In this document: positions 8,048-15,488 of the stretch, one piece after another | Numbering within the stretch: position 1 is the stretch's first letter | Layout: each line of letters starts with the position of its first letter | Position numbers and translations under genes: made by a program | The notes under the pieces: generated by a model | What the model was told of the DNA's origin: nothing | Databases searched by the model: none | The model's input: the letters and a program-made list of their open reading frames with translations, nothing else | Source of the DNA: JAVVTQ01 sp036653595 | GTDB taxonomy: Bacteria; Bacillota; Clostridia; Oscillospirales; Ruminococcaceae | Assembly: GCA_036653595.1 (NCBI GenBank) | Contig: JAVVTQ010000018.1 | Coordinates: 1-29,291, forward strand | DNA: 29,291 nt | Reading direction: 5' to 3'

Positions 8048-9016
8048 TCATCTCTGTGCGCGCTTTTTTGCAAATATTATGCGCAGGCGCATAAATTCGC
8101 GCTCGCTTGCAATCAAATAATGTGCGACAGGCCCAATGGAAAACGGGTCATATCGCTCGTCGCGCGCCATTTCAAGCAGCGCGTCGGAAAAAGCGGAAAA
8201 GGCGCTCTCGAAATCATTTTGCGCAAATGCTTCAAAGGCCCGTGCAATTCCCTTTCCAAAATGGCTGATATCCTCGTCCCCGGAAGCATGTCTGATAAAC
8301 CGTGCGATTTCATCGTCGTTTTTGTCCATCGCTTCAATCAGAAGCGCATGGTCTATTTTGCCGCCGTCGACGAGCATCTGTGTCAATTTTCGGGCATCCC
8401 AGCCGAGTCTCCGCGCCCTCATAAGCGACATCAAGTTTAGATAATCTATTTTTGAAGAAAAGTACAGAGTGCAAAATTCATTCTTTTTCTTTTTTAGCGT
8501 TTCCATAATCTGCGCGTAAAAAGCCCTGTCAACCATTGCGCTGACAACGCGGATTTCCTCGCCGTTTTCGAGTGAATTCTCTATCTCGTCCATGCGCTGC
8601 GACAAGTTTTCGCCAAGCGGCGAGTAATCCTTGTCCTCGACACAGCCGCGCAGCACCTCGACCTCAAAAAAGCCTTTTTCCAGAGCTATGTCCGAAAAGT
8701 CCATGCCGCTCTGAAGCCATGCCTTTATCAAAAACTTGACATTTATCGCGTCGCGGTCGAGAAGAAAAAGATTTGTTAGCTCTGCGTCGGGCGTGAGGTC
8801 ATAGATTCGGCCGCGAAGAGACGCCCGCTCGGAATCTATCATCGCGTCGATGTCGGTTTTAACCGGAAAATCCGGTGCAAAGCCATAGTCAGCCAGCTGT
8901 CTTGCGGCCTCGTCATAGGAGAGCTCCTCGAGTCGCGAGAGCTTTGCGTCTCCTAGAAGCGAATTCTCGATTATGCGCACGCGTCCATTGGCGTATGGGA
9001 AACTATCTGAGGGCAT
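8048..9016 (-). CDS. ntpC: V-type ATPase subunit C (d-type coupling funnel)
   Basis: The 322-residue mostly helical protein matches the V-ATPase C/d family, which sits on the proteolipid ring and joins it to the D-F shaft. Visible family features are an N-terminal YANGRVRIIE-type start, repeated helical blocks with LTNLFLLDRDAINVKFLIKAW and YLNLMSLMRARRLG, and a C-terminal EREFMRLRIIFAKKR. These blocks reflect the internal three-fold repeat of the subunit. A GAGGAGGT site lies seven bases before ATG 9016. The gene follows ntpE by three bases and precedes ntpG by 66 bases. Confidence 0.93.
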   Translation of the reverse strand: MPSDSFPYANGRVRIIENSLLGDAKLSRLEELSYDEAARQLADYGFAPDFPVKTDIDAMIDSERASLRGRIYDLTPDAELTNLFLLDRDAINVKFLIKAWLQSGMDFSDIALEKGFFEVEVLRGCVEDKDYSPLGENLSQRMDEIENSLENGEEIRVVSAMVDRAFYAQIMETLKKKKNEFCTLYFSSKIDYLNLMSLMRARRLGWDARKLTQMLVDGGKIDHALLIEAMDKNDDEIARFIRHASGDEDISHFGKGIARAFEAFAQNDFESAFSAFSDALLEMARDERYDPFSIGPVAHYLIASEREFMRLRIIFAKKRAQR

Positions 9017-9019
9017 AAA

Positions 9020-9643
9020 TCAGACCTCCTCGCCAAAAAGCAGAGCATCTATTTCAGCTTCATGTGTATCTCGAAAAACAGCGATAAGCGTGTCAAAAGA
9101 GCAGTCAAAGTCACACTTTTCGCCTATGAACAGCGCGCCGCCCATAAAGACCGCGGGCTCCTCGGACAAGGACAGCATACCCGGTTTATTTTGTTTTAAA
9201 AGACAGCCGTTCAAATACTCGAGCATCGTCTTCCCCTCAATAAAGGGCTTTTTATATTTTTGCATATCCTTTTTCGGGACACAGACACACTCGTTTCCGA
9301 CAACTTCGCTCGTACACATAAGCTTTTCCACAAGTGACGCATATTCAGCGCCGTCAAGCAGACAAAGCTTATCGCGTGCGGCAAAAAAAGCCTCATCCAA
9401 CAGCGCTCTGCGAGCTGCGAGCGAGTTTTTTCGGCTGTCAAGACCGGCCGTCAGCATTGTGCGGCTCTCGCTTTCTTTGCCGAGCACGGAGGCGGCCACC
9501 GCCATCTGTGCGGCTTGCTGCTTCGCCGCGGTGACAGCCTTTTCTTTGGCGTCTTTTGCGGCTTGCTTTGCCTCGTTGAGAACACAGGCTGCGTCCGCGT
9601 GGGCGTCGTTTAAAATTGTTTCAAGGATTTTTTCTGCACTCAC
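9020..9643 (-). CDS. ntpE: V-type ATPase subunit E (peripheral stalk)
   Basis: The 207-residue protein has a long alanine-, lysine- and glutamate-rich N-terminal helix (about 1-85; ILNDAHADAACVLNEAKQAAKDAKEK) and a smaller globular C-terminal domain, the layout of V/A-ATPase subunit E. Two such stalks, each paired with NtpF, hold the head still while the rotor turns. I place the start at GTG 9643 because AAGGGGGA lies eight bases upstream and the sequence becomes subunit-E-like exactly there. The reading frame stays open upstream to 9865, but that part runs antisense-free through ntpK in another frame and has no resemblance to subunit E. The C-terminal ends three bases before ntpC. Confidence 0.9.
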   Translation of the reverse strand: MSAEKILETILNDAHADAACVLNEAKQAAKDAKEKAVTAAKQQAAQMAVAASVLGKESESRTMLTAGLDSRKNSLAARRALLDEAFFAARDKLCLLDGAEYASLVEKLMCTSEVVGNECVCVPKKDMQKYKKPFIEGKTMLEYLNGCLLKQNKPGMLSLSEEPAVFMGGALFIGEKCDFDCSFDTLIAVFRDTHEAEIDALLFGEEV

Positions 9644-9651
9644 CGCGCAAT

Positions 9652-9657
9652 CCCCCT
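9652..9657 (-). promoter_or_regulatory. Ribosome binding site fixing the GTG start of ntpE
   Basis: The minus strand reads AAGGGGG followed by eight bases and GTG at 9643. There is no comparable site for the longer frame that begins inside ntpK, so this site decides the start of subunit E. Confidence 0.75.
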
Positions 9658-9669
9658 TTTCTTGTGAAA

Positions 9670-10146
9670 TTAGATAGAGACGCCGAAGAATATAAGCAGG
9701 ATTGAGATGAGCAGTGCAAGTATGGCATATGTTTCGACGAGCGCGGTCATCATGATGCCCTTGCCTGAAGCGTCGGGCTGCTTTGCTGTCATGTGGATTG
9801 CCGATACAGCGCATTTTGCCTGATATATTGCCGAGAAAAGCCCGACAATCGCGATAGGCATGCACGCCGCGAAAAACGCCGCGCCTGTCGCTACCGACAG
9901 CTCCGGGAGAGTGCCTGAGAACATGTTCAATTTAAACATGACAAGCACGGCCGTGAGAAGGCCATAGATTCCCTGCGTGCCCGGGAGAATTTGAATGACA
10001 AGTACCTTGCCGAAAAGATCCGGGTTTTCCGAGCAGACACCTGCTGCGGCTTCACCGCCGAGCTTTACGCCGCATGCAGAACCAATACCGGGCAAAATAG
10101 CTGCCAAAGCCGCACCGGCGATAGCGAGAACAAGACCTAGTGACAT
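9670..10146 (-). CDS. ntpK: V-type ATPase proteolipid subunit K with a complete Na+-binding site
   Basis: The 158-residue protein forms the rotor ring. It has four membrane helices in two fused hairpins, the 16-kDa duplicated form. The residues that bind Na+ in E. hirae NtpK (Leu61, Thr64, Gln65, Gln110, Glu139) all have counterparts: Leu54, Thr57 and Gln58 in ILPGTQGIYG, Gln109 in SAIYQAK, and Glu138 in ALVETYAIL. The first hairpin lacks a carboxylate, so one ion is carried per subunit. This ligand set predicts Na+ rather than H+ transport. The gene lies between ntpI (45 bases upstream) and ntpE, and its product is needed in more copies than any other subunit. Confidence 0.95.
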   Translation of the reverse strand: MSLGLVLAIAGAALAAILPGIGSACGVKLGGEAAAGVCSENPDLFGKVLVIQILPGTQGIYGLLTAVLVMFKLNMFSGTLPELSVATGAAFFAACMPIAIVGLFSAIYQAKCAVSAIHMTAKQPDASGKGIMMTALVETYAILALLISILLIFFGVSI

Positions 10147-10190
10147 TTGAATGTACCTCCGAATTTTGATTGTTTGTTGATTTATAGGAT

Positions 10191-12056
10191 TTATTTCGTG
10201 ACGATGTTGTATCTTGCAGCCGGGGAGAGAGGCTTGAATTCATACCCTCCGCCGTCATAGAACTTGCCGTAAAACTCGAGGAATTGCAGTCGGCTGGAAT
10301 GCACATAAGCCGAGAGCAGACCCATCGCCAGGTTGAAAACATGCCCGAACAGATAAACGAATATCGACACGGCGAAGCCGATGGGGTTTCCCTGAAGCAT
10401 TCCCGCGAGCATATTCATAACCATAGCCATGATGCCCGAAGAGAGCATGAGAGCCATTATGCGGGAGTAGGACAAAATATCGCTGAAAAAGCCCGTGATA
10501 TTGTATATTGAGCCAAGGCCGCCGATGATTCTCTTGAAGATGTTCTTGTTGGGCTTGCTCAAAAAAACCAGCATTGCGACAGCCGTCAAGGCGCAGTATT
10601 TGCCGAAAACAGCAAGTGCCGGCACAAACAGGCACAGCCCGCCGCTTATGAGCATAATCCACGAGAATTGAGCAAAAATCGCCTCTTTGACATGGCCGGC
10701 CTTGATGAGGTAGTACATTTTTGCGATGATAGCCGTGAACAGGTGCAGTATTCCCACCCCGCAGGACACGAGCAGCAGCCCAATCGGGTTGTTTAGAGGT
10801 GTGAAGAGCAGCGGCGGAAACCATTCCGCTCCGAAATAGCTTCCGAAAGCAACTCCCCAAAGCATTGTGGTCACACTGCCGAACATGAAGATTTTAAGCA
10901 GCGATTCCATCATCCCGCCTTTGGGGGGATTTTTGATTTTCAAGAGCAGGAAGCTGCCTATCGCCAGAACCAAGCCATAGCCGACATCCGCCATCATCAT
11001 CCCGAATATTATCCAATACCAAGGCGCCATAATCGGGTTAGGGTCAATGCCCTCCGCAGGGCTGGGGCGGCTGAACATGTCTGTCAGCGACTCGTACGGC
11101 TGAACCAGAGCGTTGTTGTGCAGAAGCGTCGGTGGGCGCTCCCCCTCGGCGGGATCCTCGCACACCAGCTCGAATATATCCGTGACCTCGCGCAGTGCTT
11201 CGTCCAGCTCATCCGCGCGCGATGCCTCAATCCAACCCTCAATATAGAATGTTGCGGCTGTTTCCTTAAATGCGGTCTGCTGACGCTTCATGTCCGAGCA
11301 AAGCTTGTCGTAGAGCAGCTCGATTGACGAAGCCTCCTTGGCGATAACGCGCGCCTTTTCAAGCAGTGCTGTTTTTTCGCACGCCGAAGCTTCTATCCTC
11401 TTTTGCAGACTTTCATATTGCTCGCGCGCGGTCGCCTTTGCGGTGGGCGGCGCCGATTCTATAAAGCCGAGGGCTTTAACAGCGTTCATAATATCATTAT
11501 CCGCGCTCTTATGGCACACAATGAGCGCGGCAGAGCTTCCTCCCAAGGACCCGAGCATAGTCACCGATGCGCCCAGCTCCCGTGTGGCGTCGAGCTTTGA
11601 GACAGAGCTTTGAGGAATATATCCCGTGTGTACGCGCGCCGTGCGTGTGTCGCGCAGCTCGTCGAGCGGAATCTCCAATGGCAGCCACGGCAAGTATAGC
11701 TCGAGCGCGGCGCGGTCTGATGCTATTTTCGAATCAATAGCGGCCAGCGCGGACTTTGTGTCCTCAGCCTCTTTTGTCAGGCGCTCGCCGTCTTTTTTTC
11801 TCTTTATAAGCTCGTCGTACGAAACTGTGGGCGCCTGTGAAAAGAAGCCTGCGCCCTTTTCGCGGTATTTTGAAATAAACGAAAGCGCGCTCTTTGCATC
11901 CGCCACTTTTTGCTCGGTCTGCCCCAGCGCCTCGTCAAAAACATCGCCGTCATTTTCCGTGATCATCATAATCGAAGAGCGCTGCAAGGCCAAAAGCAGC
12001 GCCTGCCTGTCTCGTCGAAGCGCGATAATCGTCGCCTTTTTCATCGGTAGGATCAT
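10191..12056 (-). CDS. ntpI: V-type ATPase subunit I (membrane stator, a-subunit)
   Basis: The 621-residue protein has a soluble N-terminal half (about 1-320, two alpha/beta lobes joined by coiled coils) and a C-terminal half of seven to eight membrane helices. This is the stator that forms the two ion half-channels next to the proteolipid ring. The essential arginine of the family is in LSYSRIMALMLSSG (about Arg532); a second conserved stretch, HSSRLQFLEFYGKFYDGGG, is near the C-terminus. Translation starts at ATG 12056, which overlaps the ntpF stop as ATGA, so the two genes are coupled. An in-frame ATG four codons later is possible but has no better ribosome site. Length is slightly short for the family but complete. 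Confidence 0.95.
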   Translation of the reverse strand: MILPMKKATIIALRRDRQALLLALQRSSIMMITENDGDVFDEALGQTEQKVADAKSALSFISKYREKGAGFFSQAPTVSYDELIKRKKDGERLTKEAEDTKSALAAIDSKIASDRAALELYLPWLPLEIPLDELRDTRTARVHTGYIPQSSVSKLDATRELGASVTMLGSLGGSSAALIVCHKSADNDIMNAVKALGFIESAPPTAKATAREQYESLQKRIEASACEKTALLEKARVIAKEASSIELLYDKLCSDMKRQQTAFKETAATFYIEGWIEASRADELDEALREVTDIFELVCEDPAEGERPPTLLHNNALVQPYESLTDMFSRPSPAEGIDPNPIMAPWYWIIFGMMMADVGYGLVLAIGSFLLLKIKNPPKGGMMESLLKIFMFGSVTTMLWGVAFGSYFGAEWFPPLLFTPLNNPIGLLLVSCGVGILHLFTAIIAKMYYLIKAGHVKEAIFAQFSWIMLISGGLCLFVPALAVFGKYCALTAVAMLVFLSKPNKNIFKRIIGGLGSIYNITGFFSDILSYSRIMALMLSSGIMAMVMNMLAGMLQGNPIGFAVSIFVYLFGHVFNLAMGLLSAYVHSSRLQFLEFYGKFYDGGGYEFKPLSPAARYNIVTK

Positions 12057-12361
12057 AAGCTCATTGCCCCTTTGACAATCCTGTTTACCGCTTTGTCGAT
12101 ATTCTTCCGCGCTTCCAGCACGCGCTTATCGTCGCAGCATTTTGCATTTTCTATAAACTCGTCCGCTCTTTTGCGCGCGTCTTTTTTTGCCGTCGAGGCG
12201 AAAGCTTCCGCAGCATCTTTGGCCTTGGCTATTATTTCACGGCACTCGTCGCCCGTCTTCTTTTCGTTGTCGCGGGCATACTCACGCGACTGCTCTTGTG
12301 CCTGCTGTAGCAAATCAGCTGCCTGTCGCTCATAATCCTTGATTGTTTCGATTATATTCAC
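12053..12361 (-). CDS. ntpF: V-type ATPase peripheral stalk subunit (NtpF; G/H-type)
   Basis: This small protein of 102 residues is almost entirely charged, alanine-rich helix with lysine/glutamate heptads, as expected for the stalk partner of subunit E (called F in E. hirae, G or H elsewhere). It is the first gene of the operon, as in the E. hirae ntpFIKECGABD order. I favour the GTG at 12361 as start, because an almost perfect extended Shine-Dalgarno sequence (AGGCGGTGATC) lies just upstream; a GTG at 12370 would sit inside that site. The stop codon overlaps the ntpI start. Both stalk genes, ntpF and ntpE, use GTG starts with strong ribosome sites. Confidence 0.85.
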   Translation of the reverse strand: MNIIETIKDYERQAADLLQQAQEQSREYARDNEKKTGDECREIIAKAKDAAEAFASTAKKDARKRADEFIENAKCCDDKRVLEARKNIDKAVNRIVKGAMSL

Positions 12362-12364
12362 ACT

Positions 12365-12375
12365 GATCACCGCCT
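12365..12375 (-). promoter_or_regulatory. Extended Shine-Dalgarno site of ntpF
   Basis: The minus strand reads AGGCGGTGATC, matching ten of eleven bases of AGGAGGTGATC, the complement of the usual 3' end of 16S rRNA. It is followed after three bases by GTG 12361. Such a long match is unusual in this window and argues for 12361 rather than 12370 as the start. Confidence 0.6.
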
Positions 12376-12438
12376 GTTAATGATAGGATAATTTTAACTT
12401 ATGATTTGCAATATTTTGTTAACAATATCATAATTTTA

Positions 12439-12466
12439 ATCTTATGTACAGTGACAATAAGCTCAA
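12439..12466 (-). promoter_or_regulatory. Candidate promoter of the V-ATPase operon
   Basis: In the AT-rich gap before ntpF the minus strand has TTGAGC (12461-12466), 16 bases, then TAAGAT (12439-12444). An overlapping alternative is TTGTCA (12452-12457) with TATGAT (12427-12432), but the spacer is 19 bases. One of the two probably drives the operon; I cannot decide which. Confidence 0.35.
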
Positions 12467-12539
12467 TTTGTCGCACAAATCGTGTGAACTTTTGCAAAAC
12501 TTCCTTTACCGGCTATTCTCCCACAAAAAGCCGCGGTTA

Positions 12540-12568
12540 TTGCCAAAAGATATAAATTGTGCTTTAAT
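12540..12568 (+). promoter_or_regulatory. Promoter of the pncB operon
   Basis: A -35 TTGCCA (12540-12545), a 17-base spacer and a -10 TTTAAT (12563-12568) lie about 40 bases before the pncB start. The ribosome site AAGGAG is six bases before ATG 12607. The leader is only about 30 bases, too short for a riboswitch. Confidence 0.5.
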
Positions 12569-12606
12569 TCTATTTAAGAATTATTCTTTATTATAAGGAG
12601 ACTGCT

Positions 12607-14046
12607 ATGGACGGCAAAAATCTCGCTCTGCTCAACGATTATTATGAATACACCATGGCGAACGGCTTTAACATAAGCGGCATCGGCGAGAAAATCGTCT
12701 ACTTTGACGTTTTTTTTCGCAATGTTCCCGACAAGGGCGGCTTTGCAATTGCCGCAGGCTTGTGGCAGGTCATAGATTATATACGCGATCTCCATTTTGA
12801 AAAGGACGATATCGATTATCTGCGCAGCAAAAATTGTTTTTCCGAGCAATGGCTAAAAAGCCTCGAAACCTTTCGCTTTACGGGCGACATTTATTCTGTC
12901 CCTGAGGGCACCGTCGTTTTTCCCAACGAGCCGATAATGACAGTCCGCGCCCAGGCGCAGCAAGCACAGCTAATCGAGACATATGTTTTGCTTTGTCTAA
13001 ACCATCAATCGCTAATCGCAACGAAGGCCAACAGAATTGTCCGCGCCTCCGGCGGGCGCGCCGTTATGGAATTCGGCGCGCGAAGAGCACAAGGCGAGAG
13101 CGCGGCGTGGGTCGGCGCGAGATCAGCCTACATCGCGGGATGTGCCGGCACCTCTTGCACCCTCAGCGACAAATATTTCCAAATCCCCGCTCTCGGCACC
13201 ATGGCTCACTCCTGGGTTCAGATTTTTGACGACGAGTACACATCTTTTAAAACTTTTTGCGAGCTTTACCCGCACAACGCCAGCCTTCTTGTGGACACCT
13301 ACAACGTCATGCAGTGCGGTGTGCCGAATGCCATACGCGCATTCAAAGAGGTTTTGCTGCCTCAGGGAATCGAGGATTGCAGCATTCGCATCGACTCGGG
13401 CGATATAAGCTATCTTTCACAAAAAGCAAGGGTCATGCTCGACGAAGCCGGTTTGACAAAATGCAAGATTGTCGCCAGCAATTCCCTCGATGAGCAGATT
13501 ATTCGCGACATAATAGCGCAAGGTGGCGCGGTGGACAGCTTCGGTGTCGGCGAGCGCCTGATAACCGCAAAGAGCGACCCCGTGTTCGGAGGCGTGTACA
13601 AGCTCGTCGCAGTCGAGGATGACTGCGGAAATGTTATTCCAAAAATAAAAATCAGCGAAAACGTCCAAAAAATAACGACGCCGCACTTCAAAAAGCTCTA
13701 TCGTCTCTACGAGCGCGAAACAGGCAAAGCAATTGCCGATGTTGTGTGTGTTCACGACGAGACAATTGACGAGGACAAGCCATATGAGCTTTTTGATCCG
13801 GATTACTCGTGGAAGCGCAAGGTTATATCCGGCTTTGAGGTCCGTGAGCTGCTTGTTCCTATTTTCAAGGATGGGAATCTTGTATATAAAACCCCTGATG
13901 TGCAGGATATTCGAAAAAACTGCCAGCGAGAGCTTGACAGCATGTGGGATGAGGTAAAGCGGTTCGAAAATCCACACAACTACTATGTCGATCTCTCACA
14001 GAAACTTTGGGACATTAAACGTGACCTGCTAAAGCAGAATGGGTGA
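12607..14046 (+). CDS. pncB: Nicotinate phosphoribosyltransferase
   Basis: The 479-residue enzyme joins nicotinate to PRPP, making nicotinate mononucleotide in the NAD salvage (Preiss-Handler) pathway, in the cytoplasm. The N-terminal LLNDYYEYTMANGF and YFDVFFRNVPDKGGFAIAAG blocks are typical of the Gram-positive form. EFGARRAQG (155-163) and GTMAHSWVQ with His201, the residue phosphorylated during the ATP-coupled cycle, are intact, as is the RIDSGDISYL phosphate-binding strand. AAGGAG precedes the ATG by six bases. A HAD phosphatase follows after three bases (TGA TAA ATG), so the two are co-transcribed. This operon diverges from the V-ATPase operon across a 245-base gap. Confidence 0.96.
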   Translation: MDGKNLALLNDYYEYTMANGFNISGIGEKIVYFDVFFRNVPDKGGFAIAAGLWQVIDYIRDLHFEKDDIDYLRSKNCFSEQWLKSLETFRFTGDIYSVPEGTVVFPNEPIMTVRAQAQQAQLIETYVLLCLNHQSLIATKANRIVRASGGRAVMEFGARRAQGESAAWVGARSAYIAGCAGTSCTLSDKYFQIPALGTMAHSWVQIFDDEYTSFKTFCELYPHNASLLVDTYNVMQCGVPNAIRAFKEVLLPQGIEDCSIRIDSGDISYLSQKARVMLDEAGLTKCKIVASNSLDEQIIRDIIAQGGAVDSFGVGERLITAKSDPVFGGVYKLVAVEDDCGNVIPKIKISENVQKITTPHFKKLYRLYERETGKAIADVVCVHDETIDEDKPYELFDPDYSWKRKVISGFEVRELLVPIFKDGNLVYKTPDVQDIRKNCQRELDSMWDEVKRFENPHNYYVDLSQKLWDIKRDLLKQNG

Positions 14047-14049
14047 TAA

Positions 14050-14709
14050 ATGAAAAACTACAAGACGGTGTTGTTTGACTTCGACGGGACAATTTTAAAC
14101 ACATATACCCCTATAAAAAACAGCATGGTTCACGCCATGCGCGAGCTTTTTGGATTTGAGTTTCCCCCCGATACTGATTTTTCAAAATATATCGGCCCGC
14201 CGCTGAAATATAATTTTGAGGTTGCGCTCGGCTTGCCGGAGCCGGAAGCTCAGCGTGCAAGTGTCGCTTATCGCGATTACTACAACAACGTGGCAGCCTT
14301 TCAAGGCGAGCTCTATCCCGGCATCCGCGAGATGCTCTTCTCGCTTCATGCAAAAGGCATCCGTCTTGGAATTGCCAGCAGCAAGGCTGTGGACATCATA
14401 GAGGTGCTTCTGCGACACGACGGCATCTTTGACTGCTTTGACTGCATAAGCGGGCTGCGCTATGTCGGAGATCTCTCCACAAAGACAGACGCCATAGAAC
14501 GCGCCGTGAGTATGATGCAAGCCGACAAGCGGGAGCTTCTGATGGTCGGTGACCGCGTGTATGACTCCGAGGGCGCACTCAATGCCGGTGTGGATTTTGC
14601 TGCGGCTCTGTGGGGCTTTGGACCCCGCGCGGAATTTGAGCCTTACCCGTGCGCGCTATATGCCGTCACGCCGCCCGACATCTCCCATTTTGTGCTCGAA
14701 GAAAGGTAA
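14050..14709 (+). CDS. HAD-family phosphatase (phosphoglycolate phosphatase-like)
   Basis: The 219-residue protein belongs to the HAD superfamily, subfamily I with an alpha-helical cap, close to Gph/beta-phosphoglucomutase types. Motif I is DFDGT (9-13) with the nucleophile Asp9 and acid/base Asp11; motif II is around GIASSK; motif IV is VGDRVYDSEGA. The cap region carries YIGPPL, common in this branch. All catalytic residues are present. It sits three bases after pncB and is surely co-expressed. The substrate cannot be told from sequence. A role in clearing a by-product of NAD salvage or nucleotide metabolism is only an inference from its neighbour. Confidence 0.9.
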   Translation: MKNYKTVLFDFDGTILNTYTPIKNSMVHAMRELFGFEFPPDTDFSKYIGPPLKYNFEVALGLPEPEAQRASVAYRDYYNNVAAFQGELYPGIREMLFSLHAKGIRLGIASSKAVDIIEVLLRHDGIFDCFDCISGLRYVGDLSTKTDAIERAVSMMQADKRELLMVGDRVYDSEGALNAGVDFAAALWGFGPRAEFEPYPCALYAVTPPDISHFVLEER

Positions 14710-14726
14710 ATATTTTTTTTACCTTT
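14702..14726 (+). repeat. AT-rich inverted repeat overlapping the HAD stop codon
   Basis: AAAGGTAAA (14702-14710) is repeated in inverse as TTTACCTTT (14718-14726) around a seven-base loop. The stop codon lies in the left arm. It is too AT-rich to be a convincing terminator by itself and may act with the larger hairpin downstream. Confidence 0.5.
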
Positions 14727-14760
14727 GTATAATTCGCAAATGTCTGTCAACAATATAAGT

Positions 14761-14842
14761 GCGGAAGACAAAATTTCATCCTTTTCTGAAAATCTTTTAT
14801 TCATTGATTTTCTGCTTGATGAAAAACGTCTTCCGCTTTTTT
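14761..14842 (+). terminator. Long nested hairpin with T run, probable terminator of the pncB operon
   Basis: Three nested inverted repeats share one centre: GCGGAAGAC (14761-14769) with 14828-14836, TTTCATC (14774-14780) with GATGAAA (14818-14824), and GAAAATC (14788-14794) with GATTTTC (14806-14812), around an 11-base loop. A run of six T follows at 14837-14842. The base stem plus T run fits an intrinsic terminator for pncB and the HAD gene. The 76-base length and three-part structure are unusual, and a small mobile repeat or small RNA is possible. Confidence 0.6.
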
Positions 14843-14910
14843 GTGTGCGCCATATTCTATCTTCGTGTATTTCCGAATAAATATTTATAAAAAGCCCGAG
14901 GAGTACACGT

Positions 14911-15207
14911 ATGACTGACGCGAGAGAGCGGGCCGTTGAGCTCGCAAAATACATAATCGAGACAAGGGACACGGTGCGCGGAGCGGCCAAGCGTTTTAAT
15001 GTCAGCAAATCGACCGTACACAGTGACGTGTCGAAAAAGCTTCGCCGAATAAACCCGGCGCTGTGGCGGGAATGCGACAAGGTTTTGCAAAAGCACAAGG
15101 AAGAGCGCCATATGCTCGGCGGCATCGCCACGCGCGAAAAATACAGAAAGCTCAAAGGGAAGAGTCTGCGCGGCGATGCCGGACGGCACTTTTCGGTGCA
15201 TACATAA
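14911..15207 (+). CDS. spoIIID: Sporulation transcription regulator SpoIIID
   Basis: The 98-residue DNA-binding protein controls mother-cell genes during endospore formation, acting with sigma-E and sigma-K. It aligns with Bacillus SpoIIID throughout: ERAVELAKYIIETRDTVRGAAKRFNVSKSTVHSDV holds the helix-turn-helix (about residues 22-42), followed by INPALWRECDKVLQKHKEERH and GGIATREKYRK. A basic C-terminal tail follows, which is a second DNA contact in the Bacillus protein. GAGGAG lies seven bases before ATG 14911. The gene stands alone, between the pncB hairpin and a bidirectional terminator; the mreB-like neighbour seen in some Firmicutes is absent. Upstream AT-rich sequence (14845-14890) could hold a sigma-E promoter but I cannot pick one with confidence. 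Confidence 0.96.
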   Translation: MTDARERAVELAKYIIETRDTVRGAAKRFNVSKSTVHSDVSKKLRRINPALWRECDKVLQKHKEERHMLGGIATREKYRKLKGKSLRGDAGRHFSVHT

Positions 15208-15392
15208 TTTTGCTTGCTCAAAAGCCTTTCGAAATGCGGCGAACTCAATCTCTCTGAGGCTCTGTGTTCTCTTTTTGCAGCTTAAATAAAGCGCCGATGC
15301 GCCTTGCCGATTTCCTTTTCTCGTAAATCAGGCTTCCTTTTTTTCTGCTGCCCTGCTTTTGAATTTTGTCGTCCGCAAAAGCTTTTGCCGAT

Positions 15393-15440
15393 AAAAAGAG
15401 CCTTGCAAATTGTTGAAAAACAGTTTGCAAGGCTCTTTTT
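15393..15440. terminator. Bidirectional terminator between spoIIID and the membrane-protein operon
   Basis: A perfect 17-bp inverted repeat (AAAAAGAGCCTTGCAAA at 15393-15409 and its complement at 15424-15440) surrounds a 14-base loop. It has T runs in both directions, so it can end spoIIID from the left and the operon ending at 15489 from the right. The 185 bases between spoIIID and this hairpin hold nothing else that I recognise. Confidence 0.9.
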
Positions 15441-15488
15441 TAGTTCGCTTTATGCTGCAAGCACTTTTGCCGAATTCGCGCAATTCGC

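Noticed and set aside
9644..9865. N-terminal extension of subunit E into ntpK
   Set aside because: The added residues are arginine/histidine-rich, overlap ntpK in another frame, and a GTG with a strong ribosome site lies at 9643.
12371..12606. Possible riboswitch or small RNA between ntpF and pncB
   Set aside because: The region is AT-rich with promoters for both directions, and the pncB leader is only about 30 bases; no structured motif was seen.
15245..15430. Small minus-strand frame of 61 codons after spoIIID
   Set aside because: It begins inside the stem of the bidirectional terminator, has no ribosome site and resembles no family that I know.
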